Part shown: positions 50,731 through 58,817 of the stretch, one piece after another
How the letters are laid out: every line of letters starts with the position of its first letter
Position numbering within the stretch: the first letter of the stretch is position 1
Position numbers and translations under genes: made by a program
NCBI GenBank assembly: GCA_026014595.1
Contig: JAOZHY010000048.1
Span: 186,001-250,000 of the forward strand
Source of the DNA: Candidatus Bathyarchaeota archaeon
GTDB lineage: Archaea; Thermoproteota; Bathyarchaeia; Bathyarchaeales; Bathycorpusculaceae
Direction: 5' to 3'
DNA: 64,000 nt
Notes under the pieces: generated by a model
The model's database searches: none
What the model was told of the DNA's origin: nothing
What the model saw: the letters and a program-made list of their open reading frames with translations, nothing else

Positions 50731-51510
50731 TTGTCTTACGTTTTCAACATACCCTTCCACGGTAACACCAAACTAAAACACGTCATAGACAAAATAAGAG
50801 AAGACGTGAAACTGCACACCTTCTGGAAATGCGCCAATGTCATGGCGATAGAGCGCATGGGCTACACCGACCACGGTCCAACCCACGTCAAAATAGTCGC
50901 CAACCTCGCACTGAAGCTGCTACGCATACTTGTAGGCAAGCAGGTTAAGCCTAGCATAGTGAAGAACTACGGCATGAAGAACGAGGACGCAGAAGTTGTG
51001 GTGGTTCTCGGCGCCATCTTCCACGATTTAGGCATGGTTGTAACGAGAACAGACCACGAGAAATACAGCGTGCTAATCGCCTTAGAGTTCATCGAAAAAT
51101 GCTTAACGCCCATCTACTCGCAGGAGGAACGCGCCATAATCTGCTCCGAAGTGCTCCACGCCATAGTTGCGCACGAAGAGCCGTACAAAACCCTAACCGT
51201 CGAAGCAGGCATAGTCAGCATCGCCGACGCCTTGGACATGGAAGCTGGAAGAGCAAGAATCCCCTTCAAAGCCGGCAAAATCGACATCCACGCTGTCTCC
51301 GCGCTGTCAATCGAGAAAGTGGAAATAATCGAAGGCGAAAAAGCGCCCATCACCATAAAAATTACGATGTCAAACTCCGCCGGCGTCTTCCAAATAGATG
51401 AACTGCTGAAGCCGAGAATTGAAAAATCAGGTCTTCAAGAATACGTGCATGTGGTGGCCGAAATAACTGGAGAAAAGGAAAGAAAAATAATAGAAAAATT
51501 TGAGATTTAG
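50731..51510 (+). CDS. HD-domain metal-dependent phosphohydrolase
   Basis: A 259-residue protein with the HD motif GAIFHDLGMVVTRTDHEKYSV and an upstream His (MGYTDHGPTHVKIVANLALKLL); SIADALDMEAGRARIPF completes the metal site. The C-terminal ~70 residues form a beta-rich domain (VEIIEGEKAPITIKITMSNSAGVFQIDELL). TTG start with GGCAAGGAGC upstream. The substrate is probably a nucleotide; this archaeal subfamily is uncharacterised. Confidence 0.85.
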   Translation: MSYVFNIPFHGNTKLKHVIDKIREDVKLHTFWKCANVMAIERMGYTDHGPTHVKIVANLALKLLRILVGKQVKPSIVKNYGMKNEDAEVVVVLGAIFHDLGMVVTRTDHEKYSVLIALEFIEKCLTPIYSQEERAIICSEVLHAIVAHEEPYKTLTVEAGIVSIADALDMEAGRARIPFKAGKIDIHAVSALSIEKVEIIEGEKAPITIKITMSNSAGVFQIDELLKPRIEKSGLQEYVHVVAEITGEKERKIIEKFEI

Positions 51511-51603
51511 CTCCATCCACGCGCGCAGTTCAAAGCTATAAACCTCAAACGCATAATTTATCAACTTGACAATTACCCATAGATAGAGCAGGTGGATTGC
51601 TGA

Positions 51604-52992
51604 TTGGAAACGCGGAAAGAAATTGACCCTCTCGGCGAAAAACTAATTCCCAAAGACGCCTATTACGGTATCCAAACCGCCAGAGCCGTTGAGAACTTCC
51701 CTGTAAGCGGAATCAAGGCGCCCGCCGATTTCATCAAGGCATACGTTCTCGTGAAGAAGGCAGCAGCATTGGCTAACATGCAGGTTGGCTGGCTTGACCA
51801 AAAAATCGGAAAAGCGATTGTCCAAGCATGTGACGAAGTTCTCGCGGGCAAGTTTCACGACCAGTTCGTGGTGGACGTTTTCCAAGCTGGAGCGGGCACG
51901 TCCTTCAACATGAACGTTAATGAGGTTTTAGCCAACCGCGCCTTAGAAATCATGGGTAAACCGAAAGGCGACTATAAAACCGTAAGCCCGAACGACCATG
52001 TGAACATGGGGCAATCCACTAACGATACTTTTCCAACAGCCATTCACGTCGCGGTGCTCATGGCTCTGCAGCCTTTGACCAACGAGCTTGATAGACTGGC
52101 TGAGGCTTTCGAAGAATTAAGCAAGAAGCACCGTGACACCGTAAAGTCAGGGCGCACCCACCTACAGGACGCTGTGCCAGTCACCATCGGACAGGAATTC
52201 GGCGCTTACGCATCCGCGATTAGGCACGCATGCGATCAGTTGAGAGAACGGCAGAAACTTCTCTGCGACGTCGCGTTGGGCGGCACGGCAACTGGAACCG
52301 GCGCGAACACACATCCACGGTACAAGCGCATCGCGATAGCTGCACTCGCGGACATGACTGGGTTTCCGCTGAAGCCTGCCAGCAACACGTTTGAGGCACT
52401 TCAAAGCTGCAGGCCCGCACAAGCGGTTTCCAGCGCGCTTAAAGAGTTAGCGTTGGAGCTTATCCGCGTGGCGAACGACCTGAGACTGCTGTCGTCCGGA
52501 CCCACGACTGGGTTAGCCGAGATTGCGCTGCCACCCGTTCAGCCTGGCTCCTCGATAATGCCTGGGAAAGTTAACCCTGTGATGGCTGAATGCCTAGACA
52601 TGGTGGCGTTTCAAGTGGTCGGCAACGATTTAACCGTGTCTCTCGCGGTGCAAGCTGGACAACTGGACTTGAACGTGATGACACCCGTGATAATGCACAA
52701 CATACTTTCCTCCATACAGCTCTTAACGAATTACCTGCCGGTTTTCAGGAAGAAATGCGTCGAAGGCATAACCGTGGACGAGAAGCGCTGCGCCGACTAC
52801 GTGGACAAGAACCCGTCCCTAGCCACTTTTCTGTCGCCGCACATAGGCTATCTGGAAGCCAGCAAAATCGCCAAACAAGCACTAAAAGAAGGACGCTCTG
52901 TGAAGGAAATAGCGCTGGAAAAAGGCTTGCTTACGCCCAAAGAACTGGAAAAAATCTTTAACCCAAAACGACTGACAACCCAAGAAGAATAA
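51604..52992 (+). CDS. aspA: Aspartate ammonia-lyase
   Basis: A 462-residue member of the fumarase/aspartase superfamily. It starts ETRKEIDPLGEKLIPKDAYYGIQTARAVENFPVSG, as in AspA. The substrate sites are NEVLANRALE, NMGQSTNDTFPTAIH and SGRTHLQDAVPVTIGQEFGAY, and the signature loop is SSIMPGKVNPVMAE. Class II fumarase is closely related, but the N-terminal region and GQLDLNVMTPVIMHN favour aspartase. TTG start. Makes fumarate and ammonia from aspartate. Confidence 0.9.
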   Translation: METRKEIDPLGEKLIPKDAYYGIQTARAVENFPVSGIKAPADFIKAYVLVKKAAALANMQVGWLDQKIGKAIVQACDEVLAGKFHDQFVVDVFQAGAGTSFNMNVNEVLANRALEIMGKPKGDYKTVSPNDHVNMGQSTNDTFPTAIHVAVLMALQPLTNELDRLAEAFEELSKKHRDTVKSGRTHLQDAVPVTIGQEFGAYASAIRHACDQLRERQKLLCDVALGGTATGTGANTHPRYKRIAIAALADMTGFPLKPASNTFEALQSCRPAQAVSSALKELALELIRVANDLRLLSSGPTTGLAEIALPPVQPGSSIMPGKVNPVMAECLDMVAFQVVGNDLTVSLAVQAGQLDLNVMTPVIMHNILSSIQLLTNYLPVFRKKCVEGITVDEKRCADYVDKNPSLATFLSPHIGYLEASKIAKQALKEGRSVKEIALEKGLLTPKELEKIFNPKRLTTQEE

Positions 52993-53144
52993 ATTTAGAT
53001 ATTATTTACCTCATTCCACAGTTGCTTGTCTACTTTAGAAAACGCAAACACTGAGCACCAAAATGTCTGTTCACTTTCGCTTTCTACAACTGCACTCCAT
53101 CAAAGACAGTCACCGTATACCACGTTTCGTTTTATATTGGGGAG

Positions 53145-53178
53145 GAGTCCTCGCCTCGAGCAGGAACTTTCAGGACTC
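53145..53178. other. Hairpin after the aspA gene, possible small RNA
   Basis: GAGTCCT (53145-53151) and AGGACTC (53172-53178) form a perfect 7-base stem around a 20-base loop. A TATA-like gttttatattg at 53128-53138 lies just before it and ACA follows three bases after the stem. Strand and role are unknown; a terminator or small RNA are both possible. Confidence 0.3.
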
Positions 53179-53231
53179 ATACATGTTTCCTTTATTTAAG
53201 GGGCTTTAGAAAAAATCGCGTGCCGCGATAT

Positions 53232-53936
53232 TTATCGCTTGGTTTTTCTCGGCTTAATCATCGCCATGGCTCTTTTCAGGTCCAAAGGTGTGTTGATGTT
53301 TAAGAAAGTCTTCAGGTCAGGATCCAACTGCTGGATGACCAGCGTGGAAACGTACCGTACCCCGCGCAGCTTCGCAATCATGGCGCGCATGTTTAGTTTT
53401 CCCTCATTCACCGCTTGTCTTGCGGCTTCCAACGCGAGTTTGGTCTGGTAAACCGCGTGCAAAGGCTCAATGTGCTCGTTGGGCCATCTTGGAATCGCTG
53501 CTGCCTTGCCGATGCACAGCTCAAACAGAAACGTGACAACTTCTCTGGAAACGAAAGGCGTGTCAAAAGGCACCAGCAAAGCGTACTTGCCGTGTGCGGC
53601 GTCGAAACCCGTTAACGCTCCAATTAAAGGTCCTTGAGACTCGCAAACGTCAACCACAAACCGCACGTTTTGTCCCGCAATCTTGGCGTACTTCCTAATT
53701 TTTTCTTCCGAGTTCGTCACCACAATCGTTTCGTCAACAATTGGGTTAACCGCTTCAATCACGTGCCGCATCAACGGTTTATTGCCGAGTTCCAGAACGC
53801 CTTTGTCTTGACCGAACCTGCTGGAAAATCCGCCTGCTAAGACAATCGCTGACCTGTCCAAACCGTTTTCTCCGTTAGTGCGAACTCTAGCAGCATTAGC
53901 TTGTATAAGCGTTTGCATTAAACCTAAGCCATACAC
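53232..53936 (-). CDS. mobA: Molybdenum cofactor guanylyltransferase
   Basis: A 234-residue nucleotidyltransferase. The signature loop is AIVLAGGFSSRFGQDKGVLELGNKPLMRHVIEAV, followed by GPLIGALTGFDAAHGKYALLVPFDTPFVSREVV with the metal-binding Asp, and a C-terminal NINTPLDLKRA. It attaches GMP to molybdopterin (or is a close family member using another nucleotide). A second in-frame ATG at 53918 is an alternative start. No other cofactor gene is near. Confidence 0.88.
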   Translation of the reverse strand: MYGLGLMQTLIQANAARVRTNGENGLDRSAIVLAGGFSSRFGQDKGVLELGNKPLMRHVIEAVNPIVDETIVVTNSEEKIRKYAKIAGQNVRFVVDVCESQGPLIGALTGFDAAHGKYALLVPFDTPFVSREVVTFLFELCIGKAAAIPRWPNEHIEPLHAVYQTKLALEAARQAVNEGKLNMRAMIAKLRGVRYVSTLVIQQLDPDLKTFLNINTPLDLKRAMAMIKPRKTKR

Positions 53937-53989
53937 TTGTTTGAAACAGTCAAAAAAGGAAAAGTTATCTCCTAAAAATGAGAAGGTAG

Positions 53990-54769
53990 CTAGCTGACTT
54001 CGTTGTTTTCTATTCGCTTTGCCATCTCATCCAGAATCTTCGTAAATGGGTGATCAGGCTTGTCTTGTGCGAATATGAAGTTGCCTTCAGCGCGAAGAAC
54101 CTCGCAGAAGCACGGAACCAGTCCCAACAGCGGAACCTGATAGACATCCTTAACTTTTCGGTGCATCTCGTCTTTCTTCGATTTCGAGGAGGAATCGAGA
54201 ACCTTGTTCAGCACAAGCCCAGTTTTCTTCTCAAACAGGTTGTACAGTTCACGGAGCATTCGGCTGGTTCCATCCACGTCAGACCTGTCACCGGTCGTTG
54301 CCACAACTACGAAGTCGGCAGCGACAATCGCGTTTATTGAAGAGTACTGAAGCCCGGGGCTGGTGTCGAAAATCAGGTAGTCAAACGCTTTATCGTTGAG
54401 CAGCGTGTTTCGCAGAGACAAGAGTCGTCCTAGCGCCCGCATTTCCCATTTTCGGTCTTTCGCACTCATGTCCCTGATTGCCTCGGTTGCCGGGTTTGCA
54501 AGGCATACGAAGAAGTTGTTTTTTCCCTGGATTCTTGGGCTTAGGTCGACGAGGACTTTGTTGATGTCGCATGTGCCGTTCAGGTAGTCGTTGAGCCAGT
54601 ATTCGGTGTTTGGCACTTTGAGTATGGCGAAGAGGCTTGGTGCTCGAAAGTCAAGGTCGAAAAGTCCGACTTTTTTTCCGTGCTTCGCTAAGGTGGCTGC
54701 CAAGTTTACTGATAACAGTGTCTTGCCAGTTCCGCCCTTGTATGAGTGTACAGCTATTATTCTGTTCAT
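53990..54769 (-). CDS. ParA/MinD-family ATPase
   Basis: A 259-residue deviant Walker ATPase: RIIAVHSYKGGTGKTLLSVNLAATLAKHGKKVGLFDLDFRAPSLFAIL, with the signature KGGTGKT, then DYLIFDTSPGLQYSSINAIVAADFVVVATTGDRSDVDGTSRM. The C-terminal region lacks a clear amphipathic membrane helix. The upstream HTH gene ends just before its ATG, so the pair is co-transcribed. Probably a positioning or partitioning ATPase with its DNA-binding partner. Confidence 0.88.
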   Translation of the reverse strand: MNRIIAVHSYKGGTGKTLLSVNLAATLAKHGKKVGLFDLDFRAPSLFAILKVPNTEYWLNDYLNGTCDINKVLVDLSPRIQGKNNFFVCLANPATEAIRDMSAKDRKWEMRALGRLLSLRNTLLNDKAFDYLIFDTSPGLQYSSINAIVAADFVVVATTGDRSDVDGTSRMLRELYNLFEKKTGLVLNKVLDSSSKSKKDEMHRKVKDVYQVPLLGLVPCFCEVLRAEGNFIFAQDKPDHPFTKILDEMAKRIENNEVS

Positions 54770-54770
54770 T

Positions 54771-55175
54771 TTATTTTTCACCTTGGCTTTCCCTGTCAGC
54801 GTAGAAGTAGGCTTTTCTTCCTTTGCGCTCTTTCTTGAGGTAACCCATGATGACAAGTTGATTCAAATATGCGCTTTCCACTGCTCGTGCACGATTTGTC
54901 TGCTGGGCGATTTCTTCTGCTGTGGCTCTTCCGCATCTGCAGATAGTCATGGCTGTTTTTCTCAGGTGGTCAGGCATGGAAAGCAGCGTCATAACGTCCA
55001 GTGATGCGTCTTGGATTGGCTGCGTATCTTTTTTGCCGTGTTTTTGCAGTTCAATCATGACTTCCATTTTTTCGTTCAGCCTTTCCAAGTTCTCTTTTAT
55101 TTTTTCGAGCAGTTGCAGAGGTTTTTTGCCGAGGATTTCTTCTTTGGTCACGGGCTTTCCCCAAGTGTTTTTCAC
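54771..55175 (-). CDS. Helix-turn-helix partner of the ParA/MinD-like ATPase
   Basis: A 134-residue protein: an N-terminal coiled coil (PLQLLEKIKENLERLNEKMEVMIELQKHGK) and a C-terminal winged helix (LRKTAMTICRCGRATAEEIAQQTNRARAVESAYLNQLVIMGYLKKERKGRKAYFYA). The GTG at 55175 is preferred: a TATA-like cttaataaac sits ~35 bases upstream and no ribosome site exists, as in leaderless mRNAs. It could load the ATPase on DNA or act as a regulator. Confidence 0.75.
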   Translation of the reverse strand: MKNTWGKPVTKEEILGKKPLQLLEKIKENLERLNEKMEVMIELQKHGKKDTQPIQDASLDVMTLLSMPDHLRKTAMTICRCGRATAEEIAQQTNRARAVESAYLNQLVIMGYLKKERKGRKAYFYADRESQGEK

Positions 55176-55397
55176 GTGTACAGTAGAACTAATTATGGGC
55201 TGTTTATTAAGTCTTACGACACACAGGTAATTATTCACAACAATTACACCAAGTACTTACAAAAAGCCAAACACCAACAAAACCGCAAAAACGACTAAGT
55301 CGCAAACCTAATGCAAAAGGCACATAAAAAGCCATTTTTCCACTTAAAACATTAAACAAACAGAAGGGCGGAGTAACTAAAAAGGGAAACAGGAATT

Positions 55398-55691
55398 TTA
55401 GAACGGAATCGGCGCTTGATTTCTGGCTTCCTCGACTATCGGCAGCACCTGCTTGAGTTCCCTGAAGTATTTTAGCACTGTGATGCCTCTTTGCGTGATG
55501 GCGTAAACTACACGTCGCTTCCCAACCGTTCTCTCTTCCACCAAGCCCTGTTTAATCAGGAAGTCAAGATATTCTTTGAGAACGCTGCAGTTAACGTTGG
55601 CTTTGTACATGACATGTGTAAGTTTTAATGGTCCTCTGTGAGCCAGAACCTTGAGGATGTCAACATACATTTCCAGCTTGGAACGTCTCAT
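55398..55691 (-). CDS. Winged-helix transcriptional regulator
   Basis: A 97-residue archaeal winged helix (SKLEMYVDILKVLAHRGPLKLTHVMYKANVNCSVLKEYLDFLIKQGLVEERTVGKRRVVYAITQRGITVLKYFREL). Common small archaeal family (ArnR-like N-terminal type) acting as dimeric regulators. Starts at ATG with atataT just upstream. Target unknown. Confidence 0.82.
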   Translation of the reverse strand: MRRSKLEMYVDILKVLAHRGPLKLTHVMYKANVNCSVLKEYLDFLIKQGLVEERTVGKRRVVYAITQRGITVLKYFRELKQVLPIVEEARNQAPIPF

Positions 55692-55779
55692 ATATATGCC
55701 TCTTTTTTTGACCTATTCGTTGTTTTTTGTATAAAGCTTTTATGTATTGAAACTAATGATTCTTCTTCATCGCGTTGCA

Positions 55780-55962
55780 TCAGCAGCCATCCTTTGTGTG
55801 TGCACGGTTTAACACGTACAGTCTATTTTCGAAGGCAGTGGCCATGTCATCTATCAATATTTCCTGCAATTCTGTCGAGAGTCCCTTGATTTTTTCGCCG
55901 AAAACCGCCTGCATTTTGGCTTTCAATTCTTTCCTGTTCTTTAATGAAACCTGCTGCTTCAC
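55780..55962 (-). CDS. Small conserved-looking helical protein
   Basis: A 60-residue protein KQQVSLKNRKELKAKMQAVFGEKIKGLSTELQEILIDDMATAFENRLYVLNRAHTKDGC. The GTG at 55962 has GGAGG eight bases upstream, which decides it against a longer frame to 55992. The pattern L.DD..TAFENRL recalls a family of small archaeal proteins seen near transcription genes, but I cannot name it. Confidence 0.7.
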   Translation of the reverse strand: MKQQVSLKNRKELKAKMQAVFGEKIKGLSTELQEILIDDMATAFENRLYVLNRAHTKDGC

Positions 55963-56126
55963 GTACTTTCCTCCAATGATACTGCACAGCAATAAGCTTA
56001 ACCAATTTAACTAACTTATGAACGGCAAATATGAATCCAAAATCCACAATCACACATCCCTGCGGCAACATGACTCCGGGTTAATGCGAACTGAACTTTA
56101 TATACGATTTTTTGTTCTGCAGATTA

Positions 56127-56196
56127 GTAGCGTAAGCTATCGGGGTGTAGAAGTAGGCTTCTCCCTTTGGAGGCTGTACGAACGTCACGTTTTTTC
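56127..56196 (+). ncRNA. Candidate small RNA with short tandem hairpins
   Basis: A strong TATA box (actttatatacg, 56095-56106) stands ~25 bases before a run of short perfect hairpins: TAGC-gtaa-GCTA (56128-56139), GAAG-tagg-CTTC (56150-56161) and CTCC-cttt-GGAG (56161-56172). T-rich sequence begins at 56190 (gttttttc) and again at 56201, as at archaeal terminators. No coding frame of note starts here. No known RNA family recognised. Confidence 0.38.
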
Positions 56197-56384
56197 ACTT
56201 GCCTTTTGCTTTTTCCGAACATTTTGCTTCTATAAACAATTGCCTAGTACGTGTGCTTCTTCTGAATTATGAATTTCGGCGATTGATTTCGTCTCAGTGC
56301 AAGTTAATTCGCCGCGCCCAAACAGAATAGTCCATTCTCTTGTGCGCCATGCGCTTTCTTCACCACGTTGACAATATTCATATT

Positions 56385-56470
56385 AGACTGGGATGCTGTT
56401 TTATCAGCGGGGGATGATGTCGCCGTCCCAGTCTGATGGGGAAAGATGAAGAATTGACGTTTGACAGACC
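56385..56470 (+). ncRNA. Candidate structured RNA (three-way junction or box C/D sRNA)
   Basis: AGACTGGGA (56385-56393) pairs perfectly with TCCCAGTCT (56426-56434); inside are GCTG-ttttat-CAGC and CGG..GA/TC.CCG, forming a three-way junction. An alternative reading on the plus strand is a box C/D RNA: C-like GGGATGA (56411), a 13-base guide, D' CTGA (56433), C' AAGATGA (56443), then TTGA (56461) as a poor D box. The D' guide would pair, with one G-U, to the conserved ACUGGGGCGG stretch of 23S rRNA as I remember it. A TATA-like atattcatat lies at 56373-56382. Confidence 0.33.
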
Positions 56471-56558
56471 CCTAAACTTGCACCGGTTCTGCATTGGCGA
56501 TTAAAAATTCTGGAGAATGACTGCTTGGTTGTTATGGAAAAACTGGGGGTTGGCGGCT

Positions 56559-57011
56559 TTAGTAGGACATGCATTCAATCATTTTGTTGCAGATGAAGCA
56601 TTCTTCGGGGATGGGCGTGTTTTTTGGGCGCCGCTTCAAATACCCCAAGTTATGTGTGCACGCTGAGCTGGAGGGTTCTTCGTTTTTCGCCTTGACCTCG
56701 AGCTTCACTGGTTCAGGCTCCGCAACTTCGGCTTCCTCGACCTGTGCAGGTTCCTCTTTTGCTGCTTCCACTTCTGCCTCTTCTTCGTCCTCTTCAACGG
56801 GTATTATTCGTTTTTGCCTTTGGGTATGGTGTACTTTGGAGAGGCATCGGGGGCAAGCGTAGTATTCGGCTATGAGGTATCCGGATGAGACCACTGTGAA
56901 GAGGGGCGTCTCGTATTCTTCGCCGCAGATGCTGCATTTGCTGCTTTCATGGGGCTCGGTTATCAAGCTGCTTCCAGCGTCAAACTTTATTGAACTGATG
57001 CTTCTTTCCAT
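56559..57011 (-). CDS. Zinc-binding protein with C-terminal CxH...CxxC motif
   Basis: A 150-residue protein. An N-terminal ribbon has CSICGEEY...ACPRCLSKVHH (two CxxC). A strongly acidic, Ala/Pro/Val-rich linker (~60-108) follows. The C-terminal ~40 residues, ACTHNLGYLKRRPKNTPIPEECFICNKMIECMSY, match the end of the protein at 62970 (ACTHYLGYLHERKKSKAIPAECLTCEEVIQCFS). The shared Cys/His set (CxH...CxxC...C) suggests a small zinc domain. Role unknown. The ATG at 57011 is chosen over a TTG at 57041. Confidence 0.72.
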   Translation of the reverse strand: MERSISSIKFDAGSSLITEPHESSKCSICGEEYETPLFTVVSSGYLIAEYYACPRCLSKVHHTQRQKRIIPVEEDEEEAEVEAAKEEPAQVEEAEVAEPEPVKLEVKAKNEEPSSSACTHNLGYLKRRPKNTPIPEECFICNKMIECMSY

Positions 57012-57108
57012 TTCAGACCCACGTTTTGGAAGGAACAACAACTTATCTCAAATAATGAGATTTAATAAACCTTTTCACCCAGTCGTACAACAAAAAAACA
57101 CCAAAAAA

Positions 57109-57182
57109 TGGGCCGAGCCGGATTTGAACCGGCGATCTTCGCCGCGTGAGGGCGACGTCTTACCGAGCTGGACGACCGGCCC
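57109..57182 (-). tRNA. tRNA-Val (CAC)
   Basis: Minus-strand cloverleaf: acceptor GGGCCGG/TCGGCCC with one G-T pair, D arm GTC/GAC, anticodon stem TCGCC/GGCGA with loop CTCACGC (anticodon CAC), T arm GCCGG-TTCAAAT-CCGGC. No intron, no encoded CCA. Confidence 0.94.
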
Positions 57183-57273
57183 ACTCATCCATCTGAACTC
57201 AAAATACTAATTGTTCCTTCATAAAACCTTTCCCCCACCGCCGCCAAAAGCAGTCAAGTCAAGGTGCCATGAG

Positions 57274-57405
57274 ATGCGAAAAACGGAAAACTACGATGTG
57301 CACAGAAGCGGCAGAAACGACGCCGTGCTGCTGTGCTTATGCTTCGTCGCCAGCGCGCTAATAGGTTACCTCTTAACCCACCACGTTGCGTTGTTCGGCT
57401 TCTGA
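57274..57405 (+). CDS. Possible 43-residue membrane protein
   Basis: A short frame MRKTENYDVHRSGRNDAVLLCLCFVASALIGYLLTHHVALFGF: a polar N-terminus and one membrane helix (~18-38). AAGGTG lies ~9 bases before the ATG. It overlaps the better-supported gene on the other strand by 33 bases at the 3' end, which lowers confidence. Confidence 0.3.
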   Translation: MRKTENYDVHRSGRNDAVLLCLCFVASALIGYLLTHHVALFGF

Positions 57406-57561
57406 CTTCTGAACAGAAACCACCCTCACCTTTTTCACCCAAGGCGCTGGCAACACCTCTTCATTGAACCATTTGAGTAGGTCGGCGACAATCGCGCTGT
57501 TCGAGCTTTCCGCGCTTTCGTCAACCAACTCAAAGGCAATGACTGCTGCTTTTCTTGACAT
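57373..57561 (-). CDS. Small conserved-looking archaeal protein
   Basis: A 62-residue protein SRKAAVIAFELVDESAESSNSAIVADLLKWFNEEVLPAPWVKKVRVVSVQKSE with alternating strand-helix-strand pattern. GGAGG sits seven to eight bases before the ATG. The pattern resembles a small ferredoxin-like alpha/beta domain. Function unknown. Confidence 0.72.
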   Translation of the reverse strand: MSRKAAVIAFELVDESAESSNSAIVADLLKWFNEEVLPAPWVKKVRVVSVQKSEAEQRNVVG

Positions 57562-57720
57562 GCCAAAACCTCCAAGAATAGTAAATAAGCGCTTTTAGTA
57601 ATAAACGATGTTTCTTTCAGTGAATTATAAAATGCTCAGAATCCAAACAAGAACCGCAAAAGCCCAATCAGAAAACTTTAAAACCCATCACTTCACCTTT
57701 CATGTGTACTCCCACAGCTG

Positions 57721-57755
57721 CGTGCCGAGGTAGCTCAGCCTAAGCGAGACTCTTG
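57721..57755 (+). repeat. Duplicated 5' part of tRNA-Phe
   Basis: Bases 57721-57740 (cgtgccgaggtagctcagcc) are identical to 58481-58500, the first part of the complete tRNA-Phe. After this the copy diverges (taagcgagactcttga), still faintly resembling the D stem and anticodon region. It lies upstream of the LAGLIDADG gene and marks the left edge of its insertion. Confidence 0.85.
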
Positions 57756-57814
57756 AGCGGACAATGATTCTTAAGAAAGCAGATTTCAAATACTCAACAC
57801 ATTAATTAGCAACC

Positions 57815-58447
57815 ATGGAATTGACGAATATCAGCCCTGAGTTGTGCGAACTCATCGGAGCCATAATTGGAAATGGAAATTTATGGACTGACGGGTCAAG
57901 ATATAGAGTTGAAATCACTGGGCATCCCCAGCTTGACAAGGAATATTTCGATTACCTTTCAACCATTGCATATCATTTGTTTAAGAAGAAACCATATCCA
58001 ATACGCGTTCGGCAGAGAGGTCTGAGATGGAGGCTTCAGTCTAAAGAAGCTTTCACAGTTCTTGCGGGTTTGGGTTTACCAGTTGGCCAAGGAAAATCTT
58101 ACAAAGTAACCATACCTGAACAAATACTGCAGAAAAATTGGGACCTCATTAGATGGACAATACGCGGAATCATGGATACCGATGGCACCCTGTTCTTCAG
58201 CAAAAAAACATATGATTACCCCATTTATCCAACGATAGAACTCAGAACGGCAAGCAAAAAGCTATCCAACCAGCTGGAAACAATATTGTTGCAGAATGGA
58301 TTCAGAGCAAGACCCCGTGGGAACGAGAAGGAAGGTTTTCACGTAGCTTTATACGGTCTTGAAATGCTGAAACGATGGATGACAGCGATAGGTTTTTCCA
58401 ACCCTAAGCATACTAACAAAATTCTAAAACAGAAAACGTTTATATGA
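57815..58447 (+). CDS. LAGLIDADG homing endonuclease
   Basis: A 210-residue two-motif LAGLIDADG protein: first motif ELIGAIIGNGNLW (~12-24) and second IRGIMDTDGTLFF (~115-127), each with its acidic residue (Asn-for-Asp is possible in the first, GNGN, where the metal-binding Asp is normally found; the second, DTDG, is intact). Basic DNA-contact strands follow each motif. It lies between a duplicate of the tRNA-Phe 5' part and the full tRNA-Phe gene. Its stop codon overlaps a TATA-like tttatatga that may now serve the tRNA. Confidence 0.88.
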   Translation: MELTNISPELCELIGAIIGNGNLWTDGSRYRVEITGHPQLDKEYFDYLSTIAYHLFKKKPYPIRVRQRGLRWRLQSKEAFTVLAGLGLPVGQGKSYKVTIPEQILQKNWDLIRWTIRGIMDTDGTLFFSKKTYDYPIYPTIELRTASKKLSNQLETILLQNGFRARPRGNEKEGFHVALYGLEMLKRWMTAIGFSNPKHTNKILKQKTFI

Positions 58448-58483
58448 AAAAGACGCTTCCTTTAGAAAAGCAGTTGCGCACGT

Positions 58484-58587
58484 GCCGAGGTAGCTCAGCC
58501 TGGGAGAGCGCTCGACCCAGTTACTTCTTGTGACTGAGGGCGAAGCTGAAGACCGAGTTGTCGCCGGTTCAAACCCTGCCCTCGGCA
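58484..58587 (+). tRNA. tRNA-Phe (GAA) with a 30-base non-canonical intron
   Basis: Acceptor GCCGAGG/CCTCGGC, D arm GCTC/GAGC, anticodon loop CTGAAGA (GAA), encoded ACCA end. Exon 1 is 58484-58514 and exon 2 starts at 58545. The intron (58515-58544) is best placed after position 30, since this restores the stem CTCGG/CCGAG; CAGTTAC/GTGACTG forms its hairpin. The T stem GCCGG/CCTGC has one mismatch. Flanked upstream by the homing endonuclease insertion and downstream by an element that repeats its 3' end. Confidence 0.85.
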
Positions 58588-58817
58588 CCATCTAATTCTC
58601 TTGAAATTGGCTTGATTTTAGCTCTTTTTCGCTATTAAGACGCTCTAAATTATGCTGAGATTGTGCAGTATTTTCCTATTTCACTTCTCGGTTTGAACCA
58701 TCGGTTACAGATTTGGATGATGTATGAAAATGGAATTGACTTGCAAGCTCGAATCTCTAATGGGACTTTCGGAATAACATGCACTATTGTTGCATATGTG
58801 GTTATTTGTCAAGTTTG

